This document shows positions 12,201 to 24,200 of a stretch of DNA of 64,000 bases, piece by piece. Made by a program: the position numbers and the translations under genes. Numbering within the stretch: the first letter of the stretch is position 1; the number at the start of each line of letters is the position of its first letter. Source of the DNA: Euptelea pleiosperma (taxonomy: Eukaryota > Streptophyta > Magnoliopsida > Ranunculales > Eupteleaceae). Location: assembly GCA_035048495.1 (NCBI GenBank), contig CM068548.1, positions 992,001-1,056,000 of the forward strand, given 5' to 3'. The notes beneath the pieces were generated by a model. That model saw only the letters and a list, made by a program, of their open reading frames with translations. It searched no databases and had not been told where the DNA came from.

Positions 12201-15200
12201 CTTCATGATGATCTGCATGAAGAATTTTAAATGGTACCACCTCCAAGATTCGGCCCCCCAGGGGATGGCAGCAAAGTGTGTCGACTGAGGAAAGCCCTCT
12301 ATGGGCTTAAGCAATCTCCCAGAGCTTGGTTCGAGAAGTTCACTCTAGTAGTGAAGAAGCTGGGGTATACTCAAAGCCAAGCCGATCACACCCTATTTGT
12401 GAAGCATCTAGGGAAGAGCACTACTGCCTCATCATCTATGTAATGACATGATTCTGATAGGGAATGATACAGAAGTGGTGACCAAGCTAAAGGATCTAGC
12501 AGGGAAATTTGGGACTAAGGATCTGGAGCTTCTCAAGTACTTTCTCAGCATAGAGATTGCAAGATCCAGCCAAGGGATATTCATCTCACAAAGGAAGTAC
12601 GTCCTAGATCTATTGCAGGACTCTGGCAAGCTGGGAACTAAGCTATTAGAAACTCCCATAGAGCAGAACCACCAGTTGGCCGACTCGAGTAGTACGCTTT
12701 TATCGGATGTGGTGGTTTTCAGAGATTGGTTGGGAGGTTGATCTACCTCTCCTTACTCGCCCAAACATTGCCTACGCGATCAGCGTCATCAGTCAGTATA
12801 TACATTCTCCTAAGGACATTCACTTGGAGGCGGCACACAAGATATTGAGATATCTCAAGTCTGCCCCTAGACGAGGCCTCTTCTTCAAGAAAAATGGTCA
12901 CATGAGAGTAGAGTCATACACTGATGCAAACTGGGTTGGTGCCAAGGATAACAGGAGATCTACCTCAGGCTATTGCATCTTTGTATGAGGCAACCTGGTT
13001 ACCTGGAGGGACAAGAAGCAACCTGTTGTTGCCAGATCAAGTGCAGAGGTAGAATTTAGGGCAATGGCCCATGGTTTATGTGAGATGCTCTGGCTAAAGA
13101 TGTTGGTTGCCGAGCTTAGCTTTCCAGTCTTCGGGTCCGTGAGCTTGTATTGTGACAACAAGGCCGTTATTAGCATTTCTCACAATCTAGTACAACATGA
13201 TCGATTGAAGTGGATCGCCACTTCATTCGGGAGAAGATCGTATCTGAAGAAGTTTGTACCACCTTTGCGAAGACCGATGAGCACGTAGCAGATGTCTTCA
13301 CCAAAGGAATTCCTAGTTGGCCACTTCACAGATGTTTATGCAAGTTGGGCATGAGAGATATCTATGCACCAACTTGAGGGGGAGTGTTAGCGTATATATA
13401 TTTCTATGTATTACATGTATTAGGTGTAGTTCTGTAAATACTCCCATTGAGGGGTATATTTGTCTTTTGTAATTCCCTTTTACATAAGATTTATGGAGTC
13501 ATTGTGACCTAATCACAATGACATCCTTCTCTTCTCTTCTTTTCTTCTCTTCGTCTCTTCTTCTGTGTAACTCTAACCGATCCCTAGATTTATCCTTTCA
13601 ACTATAGTTACCGTCGAGGATTTGTTTAGGCTCCAATACGGTGCTACCCCATCTAATGCCCTTCTCAGGCTTCAAGCACTATTTGATCCTGTTGGGGATT
13701 ATTTTTGCCCCCCTCCTGCTATTCCTATACATGTTCATGGTGTTTGCTTTCATTGGTGCTTCGTTTTATGCCCCGGTTGCCATTGCTTGGTCTTCTTTTG
13801 GCCTCTAGTTTCCCTCCTACTATTCGAGGAGCGTTCTACAGCTGTGTATGTACGTGATTTGATATTTCATAGCCTCTTCCATACCTCTCATGTAGCTATG
13901 ACTACTCCAGAGGGTCCTTCGGGGTCCAACGTGAGCCAGGAAGCAACCTCCAGCAATGTCGGAGGGCATATGGTGCATCACATGGCATTTGAAAACCTTG
14001 GATTACAATCACAGATCACCACAGTGAAATAGGATGGAAAAATTATTTGGAATAATCCTAGGTAGCTAGGATGTTTATTGGCGGCCGTGGGAAGATGGGT
14101 CATATTAGGTCGTGTTGTTGAGCCTGCGTCGATCGAGGATCCTTTGTATGAGAGATCGGAGACTAAGAACCTCACAGTTATGTCTTGGCTCCTCAACTCC
14201 ATGCAGCCTCATATCAAGCGGGGCTTCCTATTGATGCACACTGCCCAAGAGGTTTAGGAACCTCCTCGCAATACATTCTCTCAGCAAAAGAACATCGTCC
14301 GGGTCTTCCAACTGAAACAGAGCATCTCTGGTCTTCATCAGGGCGAGAAGTTCATGCCTTCCATCCATTCGATACAGAGAATATTGCCAACTATCAGAAG
14401 CATGTGGAAGATAGTCGGATCTTTGAGTTCCTTTCAAGGCTCAACTTTAAGTACGAGTTAGCCAGGGCTCAGATCTTTAGCAGCCGAGTTGCTCTGCCTT
14501 CTCTCAGTGAGGTGCATTCTATTGTTAAGAGTGAGGAGAGTCGACAGACTGCAATGGCCCCGCCTCTGGCTCCAGAGAAATCAGCGCTTGTCACATCCTC
14601 TCCGACACCTGATTGATCCGCTCTTGTTTCAGCATCTCAGCCTCAGCACTTTGAGAGGAACAGATCCTTTCAGCTTTCCGCTTCCACTCAGTCGTATGCT
14701 CGTCCTGCTGGGAAGTCATCTTCTAGGGAGAGGCCCAAGCGTGACCATTGTGGTCGTCTTGGACATGTGAAGGACAAGTGTTGGACCTTACATGGTCGTC
14801 CCCCACACTCTGGCCAACTGGGCTTTCTGGTGCTCATTCTGCCCGCATGGATACTTCTGGGACTACACCAGTCCAGCATCTACCAAGTCCTACTTCCGCT
14901 CATATCGCTTCACCGGCTCCCATGTTAGCGTCAGAGATTGAAACCCTTCAACGCTTACTGCACAAGCTGGATAGTTCATCTGCCAGTCCATCTGCCTCTT
15001 TTACACATCAGGTACCATTAGTATTGCCCATCATGTGTCCGCTCCTTTCACCCAGTCCCACCTGGATCATTAATTCAGGTGCCTCGGAGCACATGACGGG
15101 TATGTCTTCCTTGTTTTCCACTTATTCCATTTGTTCTGGATGTGATAAGGATAAGATTGTTGATCGGATGAGACTTTATCTTGTGTCTGGAAAAGAGAAT

Positions 15201-18200
15201 GTTATTCTCTTCCCAACTTCCATTGTCTTCTATATTACATGTTCCTAAATTTACGTGCAATCTCTTATTTGTTATTGCCCAAACTCGGAAGTTGAACTGC
15301 AGTGTGACATTTCCTTCAACTTGTGTCTTTCAGTACCTCGAGACGAGTTGGCACTGGACGTGAGGCTGATGACCTGTACCTTCTGGATGGACGACCTTCT
15401 GAGCCCACAGCACTACAATCACTTAGTAGTAGTAGTAGCAGTCTGGAGTTTATGTTATGTTGGCATGCTCGTCTGAGGCATGTCTCTTTTCAGTACTTGA
15501 AGTTGTTATTTCCTAATTTATTTGTTTCCGTTTGTTTTCCCGAACGACATTGTGAGATGTGTGAGCTCTCCAAACATTATCAATCTACTTGTCCTTCCAC
15601 AGGTAATAGATGTTATGTTCCTTTTGATATTGTGCACTAATGCACTCTGATTTGTGGGGGCCTACCCCTATTACTTATATTTTTGGCTTCGTTATTTTGT
15701 TACTTTTGTTGATGACCATACTCGGTGTACATGGATATATCTCATGAAAACCAAAGATGAAGTTCATTCCATCTTCCAAGGTTTTCATAAGATATTCCAG
15801 ACCTAGTATGGTGCTTCCATCAGGGTCCTTCGGTCTGACCAAGGTGGTGAGTACAAGTTTGGAGGTCTCCAACATTATTTTTTGGACCATGGGATTTGTC
15901 ACCAAAACTCTTGCAGCTACACACCTCAACAGAATGGTGTAGCTAAGATAAAAATGTGCCATCTGACTGAGGTAACTCGTTCTCTTTTGATCAACTCCAA
16001 TGTCCCTAATTCCTATTAATCTGATGTTGTTTTGACTGCGGCATACTTGACTAACCGGATGCCTTCTCGTGTACTAAATTTCAAGTCTTCGTATCAAGTA
16101 CTTGCCCCCAGCTCCTCTCTATTCGCAGTTCCTCTTCGTATTGTTGGTTGTGTGCTTTGTCCACATTCTGGGCCCCCATCATACTAAACTAGACCCAAAG
16201 GCTCTTAAATATGTGTTCCTTGGCTATTCTTCTACTCACAAGGGGTATCGGTGTTACCACCCCTCGTCTGGGAAAACGTTTTTTTCCATGGATGTCACCT
16301 TCCGCGAGGAAGCCTCCTTTTTCTCCCTTACCTCTCTTCAGGGGGAGAGAAGTAGTGGAGAGGTCCGTATCATGGGATGTCCCTCTTCTTGTTGTTCCCC
16401 TATCTCCACTTCTAGTGCTTGAGAGGTCTCAACCTGCTCAATCTACTACTGTGACTGATAGTGGTCTTGGAGCTCAAGGGGAGCTTAAAGTCTATAGGAG
16501 AAGGGGAAAGCCACAAATGATCCAGTACTAGTTGTACCATCCATGGATCCAGGTAATATTTCTTCTTCTAAACCTGTTGTTCTTTCTTCCTCTACTGATG
16601 CTTGTGCTTCTGATCATCTTCTCATTGTTTGAGAAAGGGCACTAGGAGTTGTACTCAACATCCTTTGAGCAACTTTGTTTTGTATGAGGCTTTGTCTCTC
16701 TTATACAAGGCTTTTGTCACATCCGTTTCTACTATTCTTATTCCCTCTTCTGTAGCAGAAGGGTAGGAGCACCCTAGATGGAGAGTTGCTATGGAAGAAG
16801 AGATGAGTGCCTTGGACAAGAATAGAACATGAGAGCTAGTCGATTTGCCAAAAGGCAAGAAACCTGTTGGTTGCAGATGAGCGTTTATAGTCAAATAGAA
16901 GACAGATGGGTCAGTTGAGAAGTGCAAGGCTAGATTGGTAGCCAAGGGATACACCCAGACATATGGGATTGATTACGTGGAGACCTTTGCACCAGTGGCT
17001 AAGATGTACTACATAAGGGTGTTGTTGTCCTTGGCAGCAAACCAAGCATGGCCATTGCATCGGCGGGATGTAAAGAATGCATTCCTTCATGGTGACTTGC
17101 ATGAAGAGGTGTACATGGTTCCTCTACCTGGTTTTATCCCACCAAGGGAAGTGGTACGGTGTATAGACTAAGAAAGGCCAGTGTACATGGTTCCTCTACC
17201 TGGTTTTATCCCACCAAGGGAAGTGGTACGGTGTATAGACTAAGAAAGGCCCTTTATGTGCTTAAGCAATCTCCGAGAGCCTAGTTTGAGAGATTCACTC
17301 TAGCAGTAAAGAAGTTGGACTACACCCAGAGCCAAACCGATCACACTATATTTGTGAAGCATCAAAGGAGGAGCACCACTGCCCTCATTGTCTATGTTGA
17401 TGACATCATTCTGAAAGGGAATGATGCAGAAGAGGTGGCCAAGCCGAAGAGTCATCTAGCAGGGGAGTTTGAGACCAAAGATCTAAGATCTCTCAAGTAC
17501 TTTCTGGGTATGAAGGTTGCAAGATAAAACCAAGGGATCTTCATCTCTCAAAGGAAGTATGTCTTAGACCTGTTAAGGGAATCTAGAAAGTTTGGAGCAA
17601 AGCCAGTGGAGACTCCTATAGAGTAGAATCATAAGTTGGGTGATGCAAGTGGTGAGCTACTACAAGATGTAGGGAGCTTTCAGAGACTAGTTGGGAGATT
17701 GCTCTCTCTCTCACTGACTAGACCAGAAATTGCATATGCAATGAGTGTTATCAGTCAATACCTGCAGTCACCCAGGGACATTCACTTAGAGGCTGCACAT
17801 AAAATCTTAAGGTATCTCAAATTTGCTCCTGATAGAAGCCTTCTATTTGAGCAGAATGGCCATATGAGAGTAGATTCAGATACCGATGCAGACTGGGCAG
17901 GTGCCAAAGATGACAACAGATCCACCTCAGGCTATTGCACCTTTGTTAGAGGCAATCTGGTTACCTGGAGGAGCAAGAAGCAACCTATAGTTGTTAGATC
18001 TAGTGTAGAGGCAGTGTTTAGAGCAATGGCCCATGGTTTGTGTAAGATGCTACGGTTGAAAATCCTAGTGGCTGAACTAGTCTTCCCTGTCTCAGGTTCT
18101 GTGAGTTTGTACTATGACAACAAAGCCGCCATTAGTATTACTCACAATCCAGTTCAACATGACCAGTCCAAGCATATTGAAGTGGACCACCACTTCCACT

Positions 18201-21200
18201 TCATCAGGGAAAAGATTATATTTGGGGAAGTGTGTACTCCTTTCGTGAAGACAGATGAGCAAGTTGCTGATGTATTCACTAAGTCCCTAGTTGGCCACTT
18301 CACAAGTGTCTCAGCAAGTTGGGCATGAGAGATATCTATTCACCAACTTGAGGGGGAGTGTTATCATATACGTATTTAGTCGTATTTTCCATGTAAAGGG
18401 TAATTTTGTAAATATCTCTTAGTATGAGGGGTATACTTGTCCATGTAAGATGTTCTCCATATAAATAAGAGTTCTGGAGTCATGTGACCTAAGCATGACA
18501 TCCTTTTCCTCTCTTCTTCTTCAACCTCTTGAAACCCTAAACTTAACCTTGGAACCCTAATTCAACTAGCCGAACCCCTAATTGATTTCCTAACATTCTC
18601 CCCACCTTAGTCTCAACTCACTATCCTCCCTACCTTTCTCCCACTTGCTCACATTCAAAGGACCGCCTTCTACCATGAGGGGGGCCGCAATTGGTCCTTG
18701 ATATTTTAAGGCATTGGAGGCCAGATTTCACTTCCACTTCAATGGAACCCACTTCCCATATCTGTATAAGCCTAACAGATTTCACCATTTGCTTTTCTAA
18801 ACAACCACTACCCCCACCAATCCCCTCCCCCTCCCCCCTCCCCCCACCACACCCACACTAAATCCCCTAGACCTAGATGACAATATATTGATATTAAAGA
18901 TAAAAAATCAAAATCTTATGCTAATATGTATTAACTATTAACTAATTTTATCATAAATTATACTAGATTATGTAATTCATCATTAAAAAATATTCAATTA
19001 ATATTATTATAATCATTTAACATCAAAACTTTTAAATTACGGGTAGGGCTTTTGCAAAGAGCATTTGGCAGGCTGGGCTGCTCAGTCCCTGAAATTCGAT
19101 CTCAAAACACACCCAGCCAAATATTTTAGGCCGGAGTAGGGCTGGGCCAAGATGATCCTCGGCCAGGCCAGCCTGATCCAGTTGCAATCCTGATGGAGTT
19201 TCCATAAAAAAAATTTATGCTGAAAAATGAAATTTATGAATCATGTTCCGCAACTCATATTCCAACTTACATCGAACGAACAGATGAAACATCTACTGGT
19301 GGACCTCCTTCCATTGTATTAATGATCTCCAGAATGACGGGGGCAGGTTCACCCTTGTGCAGTTGAAAAGCTTGCCTGGCGCCATCAATAAAGCATTATA
19401 CAAGAACCATGACTTTTACTCAATGCAAAAAAAAATTCCAGTTCCCTTATAAAGTATTTAATTATTTATAGATTGACCTTTCTTATCTAGCACAATTAAT
19501 GACTCAAACACATACAACATACTTAAATTTCACACGGGCTTGAGCATAGTGTTCCATCCGAATCAAAGCATGTCCCCAAGCGTTCCATACAGGAAAAGCA
19601 TCAATCTGAAAATCAAATAGATTCATAGATTCATAAATACACAACAGAAACATACAGACAGGGAAACAGCATAGACTACAAACTTCATATAGAGGTTTAC
19701 CTTGCACTTTTTGCAAGTATATACAGCCATGCTATACCGTTCATCTTCAATTAACCTGTCACAGAGACGTGCAGACGAATCTTTGTCAGCGATGTCATCA
19801 AGAGAAGCAACAATTCCTGACCCAAGAAGACTTTGAAGCAGCTCGGCACGTCCTAGCCAGATGTCTGCTACTGAAAGAAGTTCGGACAGCTCATCCATGT
19901 GCTGACTACCAACACTAGAGCTGCCAGCATCAGAAGATGCATCATCAGCATCCCTACTTCTTTCAGAATTACTAGACAGGTCACCGCTCCCAGCAGCAAG
20001 TTTTCTCAGTTGACCTTTAGCATAAAGCAGTGCCTACAGATGCAGCACGAGGCATGTTATTGCAATTAGCAGTACGAAAATAGACTTCATAATAAAAGCA
20101 GATGGATATGCCACAGCCCCAGGGTCATGTAATTATCAACATGACACAGAACCCAAGTCACTACCTTGGTTGCCCTGGTGTCTTCACCTCAACCATGGCA
20201 TTATGGCTCCCAAGCCAACAGCTTGGATTCCCGTTGTATGTTCTCCAGGGCTATAGTATCGTTATTAACCGAGGTGGATACCTGTACAAAAGTTTCCGTT
20301 GCGTGATATGCTCGGCCCAGAGTTTCCATAGACGCGTGCAGAGGCAACTGCTGGGAGCTCAACACATTTTTCATCTGAGTAATGCACAAGTCCAGAGCAC
20401 CTTTGGCAGATACTGACTCATCAGAGCACAAAGAAAGTAGTGCCTGAACACAGAAGGACCCCAACATTCACAACGGCTTATTCATAAACTTTAACTACAT
20501 TACCATTTTCAGCATGCACACACTGCTAGCACGATAAGAAATGTGTTGTGATTCATAGTTATTTCAGTTTAACCATTCCATTGTAATATTATCATGTGTT
20601 AACTGTGATTCACAGTGAATACATATGTTGGGTCGCGAGTAGGCAGACAAGGTTGTCCTTGTCACTCCGCTCGAATGCCCTATGCATTTTGAATTCATAA
20701 ATCAATTCGACGGGTGGAGCAGGCCGGACTAGGCACACAACTGTTTGGAATTTATTGGGCGGGCAAGCAGAAATAGGGTGGATTGGGTAATTCTTGGGAG
20801 TCCTTTTGTAAGGGACTTATCAATGCGAAATAAAACTTTCTGGGTTTTCTCAGGTTTTTATCAAGAAAAACTTGAAAGAAATTAAAGGAAAAGGGAAAGA
20901 TAAATATACAAAAAATTAGAAATACAAATAATTCAATCCATCAAAGTTTTACGAAACTCACTATTTTGACAAACTAAAAAAGTCTTGCGAAATCTACTTT
21001 CTGGCACGAAATCTTAAACGGCATACTCACTAGTTTTTTTTTCAGAGGTGTACATTGCTCTTTAAAAATCTCAGAACATAGTGCAAGAATTTAGCATATA
21101 TTGGAGACATTTGCAACGAAGGACCAGCCTAACTATTTTAAGCATGAATAAGGTACAAGTATGAGTGAAATACTTCAGGCAACCCCACAGTGAGTACTCC

Positions 21201-24200
21201 CAACCGGCTTAGTAATATGCCTGTTTGCACTTGTGACAAGAAACCATTTCTTACCCTATAAAAAGGCAAATATACCTATTGCATATTATCAAAATCAACT
21301 CGACTATTGGTGTTCAGTACCCTATTTTACTGCTGAGGCTGATTAATCCACCTACAGTAATTCAACAGCATATTTTAACATGGGAGCGCCATAGGCGCTA
21401 GCTTGCAACATGTTAACCAAGAGAGGCTACAACCTGTTTTCCTACCATACCTTAAAAAGTATTATGTCAGGAGCACTTTCATATCGGTGAGATGAGCGAA
21501 CAGCGTAATCCTTATTTGGGTCACCTGTAAGCATCCATTCCTCAGTAATTGAAACAGGAGGTAGCCGTTCTTGCCCATCAGCAGAGTACGCACGATCCTC
21601 CTGAATACCAGCCATTGCCTCCCAAGCAACTCTTTCGGATGCTGTCAATCCTGAGCTCTTTCTTTTCCGATAAACCTCTTTTGGAGCAATCTTGTTTCCA
21701 GTATCACGTGGAGTCCAAGAAAAAGCTCTCCGAGCTTCTTTCTGCAAGTTACTGAGACTATTGGTAAAATTTGACCTAGTAGGCATGCCTGTTCTTGTTT
21801 TCTGTTTTGTTCTTGGACCTGAGACAGATATTCGTTGTTCTCTAGAAGGAGAACCAACACTGACATAAATTGCTTTCGCAGAATATGTAAGAATTAGACC
21901 GTTGTCTCTCAAGGAAGGGAACTCTTTCAAAATCTGCAAAGAACATCATACAAGCATGAAATATGGTATGTGAAATACACTGGGAGGCACAAAAATAATT
22001 CCTCATCATTCATGAATAAGCCGCAAGAAAAAAACATGACCTCAGCATTGCAGCTTATACATTCAAATCATTAATTAATACTGTAAAACATTTCACGCCA
22101 TAAAATGTTATTCGCAATCACAAACATATCAAAGATATGGCCATCACCAACATAAAAGGGGCTTGTATAGATAAAAGGATCCATGATGTTTTCAATTAAC
22201 TAGAAAAAAATAATACCAAAGAAGCAGATTGCAGTTGCTTCCTCATCAGCAGAACTTCCAGAATCAAATGAGGGTGTTCATGCAGAGAAGAACAACGTTG
22301 CTGCCACGGCAATGGCAAGGCTGCCAGAACACGAAGGCCCAATGCCCATGAGTTAAGACGGGAAACCTCGACATCTGACAAATTTCTAGCTCTTCGCTTC
22401 AGGAAAAAGTGAACCTTCATAGAAGAAAATAAAGAAGCTTTCAGAAGGAACAATGATCTACATTAAATCTGAAATTTATGCAGAAAGGAAATGTCCAATA
22501 CAAGAAGTTGCTTTGATCGCAGGTTTGGTAACAGCTGCATTGCACCCATTGCAACAGGTAAAGCATCGTCAGAGTCGCGTAGTGAAGAAAGAAATCGTGA
22601 AGCTTCCGCCGGACCACCACCATTGAGAGGGTCTGCAGTAAGCAACTTCACAAGTTGCCGGCCCTGCAGTTCTCTTCGCAGATCTATAGATAAGCCTGCA
22701 CTTTCGGCAACTTCTAAAGCAGCTGAAACAGCTCCTTTACCAGCTAGTCTAAGGGCTAGACCTTCAGGATCTTCCTTACAGTCAGCTTCAACCTGAAAAA
22801 ATATATATATGAAAAAAGTTAGTACAGTAAGAAGGAAAAACAAAGTACTAAAATTAATCACTTTTCAAAACAAACAAATATCCAGAAAATCTTGATTGAA
22901 TGTAGTAGGGTTAACAGAATTTTAAAAGATATCAAGAAAAGTCCAGGACGTATTTATTCGATTCAGGGAAATGAAAACAGAGTTATGACCTCTTGCCAGC
23001 TGCTATAGCGGTCATCAGCAGATAAAATGTGACCATACCTCTGCAAAGCTTGTCTCATCTGCAAGACCTAATGATGTCCAAAGAAATATGTCAAGTGGAA
23101 AACTTAGGACTAACCTCAGCAATCTAAAACTAAGGAATGGAAAAAACTATAACTAACTCCATTACAAGCTTCACCAAACTCTTTCATGGTAAGAAGTAGG
23201 CATCATAAAAGAAATCAAAAATGATATATTAAAATAAGTACCTCATTTTTAACTGGATCACTTTGCGGTAAGTGACAGCTGCACATGGTTAGAACATCCA
23301 TAGACGCATCTAGCTCCCATCTGTGTAGATACCTGAAATAGAACCTTGTAGATTTTATGTAAAGAACTAAATGGTAAACCTTACTATATATGAATGCCAG
23401 CAGGGATACCAAAAGAGTTTTTTGTGTCTTATCTATCCTAGAGAAACACATCTTGGCAGGGATTTTAAAGACTTCCCTATACTTCAATTCTCGTAAGCAG
23501 ATACACTACAGTTAGTGCTGAGCATAAGCATATACAAATGGGCAGCAAAGACTAGAACCCAGGAATGCAGTTCAACTAGAATAACTATCATTTTATGTAT
23601 TCAAAGATCCTAGAGAACAAATGGCAGTGGCTGAAAAGAGAATAACAGATCACTTCCATATGGGAAAGAAAAAGAATACTACAATCAACAATCTAACAGG
23701 ACATAAAAAATGCATCTATAAGACATAAAATAGGCATAGTATTCATTACAATGATAGGAAATTTCTTCCATGAGGTTTACATACTTAAGAGCGAGTCTAG
23801 CTGCCAGTTGTTTATCCTTCAACCGTAGACAATACTGCCAACTATTGCTCCATATGTTATGTGCTCCGTAATTTTGTAGTTGTCCAGAGATTGAATGGTT
23901 TTCCTCTCCACGTTCGATAAGTAATTGAAGTAACCGATCTGAAGCTCCATCACGTAAACATCGATCGGAAAGAGCAAGAGCATCCAGAAATTTTCCTTCG
24001 TCAATTAGTCTGTCAAAGGAGAAACAAAACATAAATAATGATAAGAGATCACTAATGTCACTTCACCAGCGTTAGAATTAATAACACTTCCGTCCCCACG
24101 AAAGCTCAAAATGTTTACCATAATTACCAATTGAGCGTACGGAAAACTATGGTAACTGAAAAGTTTGGGTGCGGTGCAATTCGGTTTGTCATTCGAAAAT

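Larger units (their letters stand above)
10013..18564 (+). mobile_element. Compound copia element (copia-A with copia-B inside)
   Basis: The outer LTRs (10,013-10,231 and 18,359-18,564) belong to one subfamily (TGTTATCATATACG start). Between them lie two copia bodies in the same sense. The first (about 10,430-13,600) begins inside the integrase region and ends in an LTR of another subfamily. The second (13,601-18,358) has gag, protease, integrase, RT and RNase H. The simplest reading is a 5'-truncated copia-B lying in the leader of copia-A. Unequal recombination between tandem copies is the alternative. All coding parts are broken. It is antisense to the host gene, in its intron of almost 10 kb. 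Flanks ggcca and actag do not form a target duplication. Confidence 0.75.

Noticed and set aside
20102..20416. Plus-strand open frame of 104 codons over exon 15
   Set aside because: It is the antisense shadow of the conserved minus-strand exon at 20,282-20,443.
22491..22796. Plus-strand open frame of 101 codons over exon 12
   Set aside because: Antisense shadow of the highly conserved exon; its peptide has no family resemblance.
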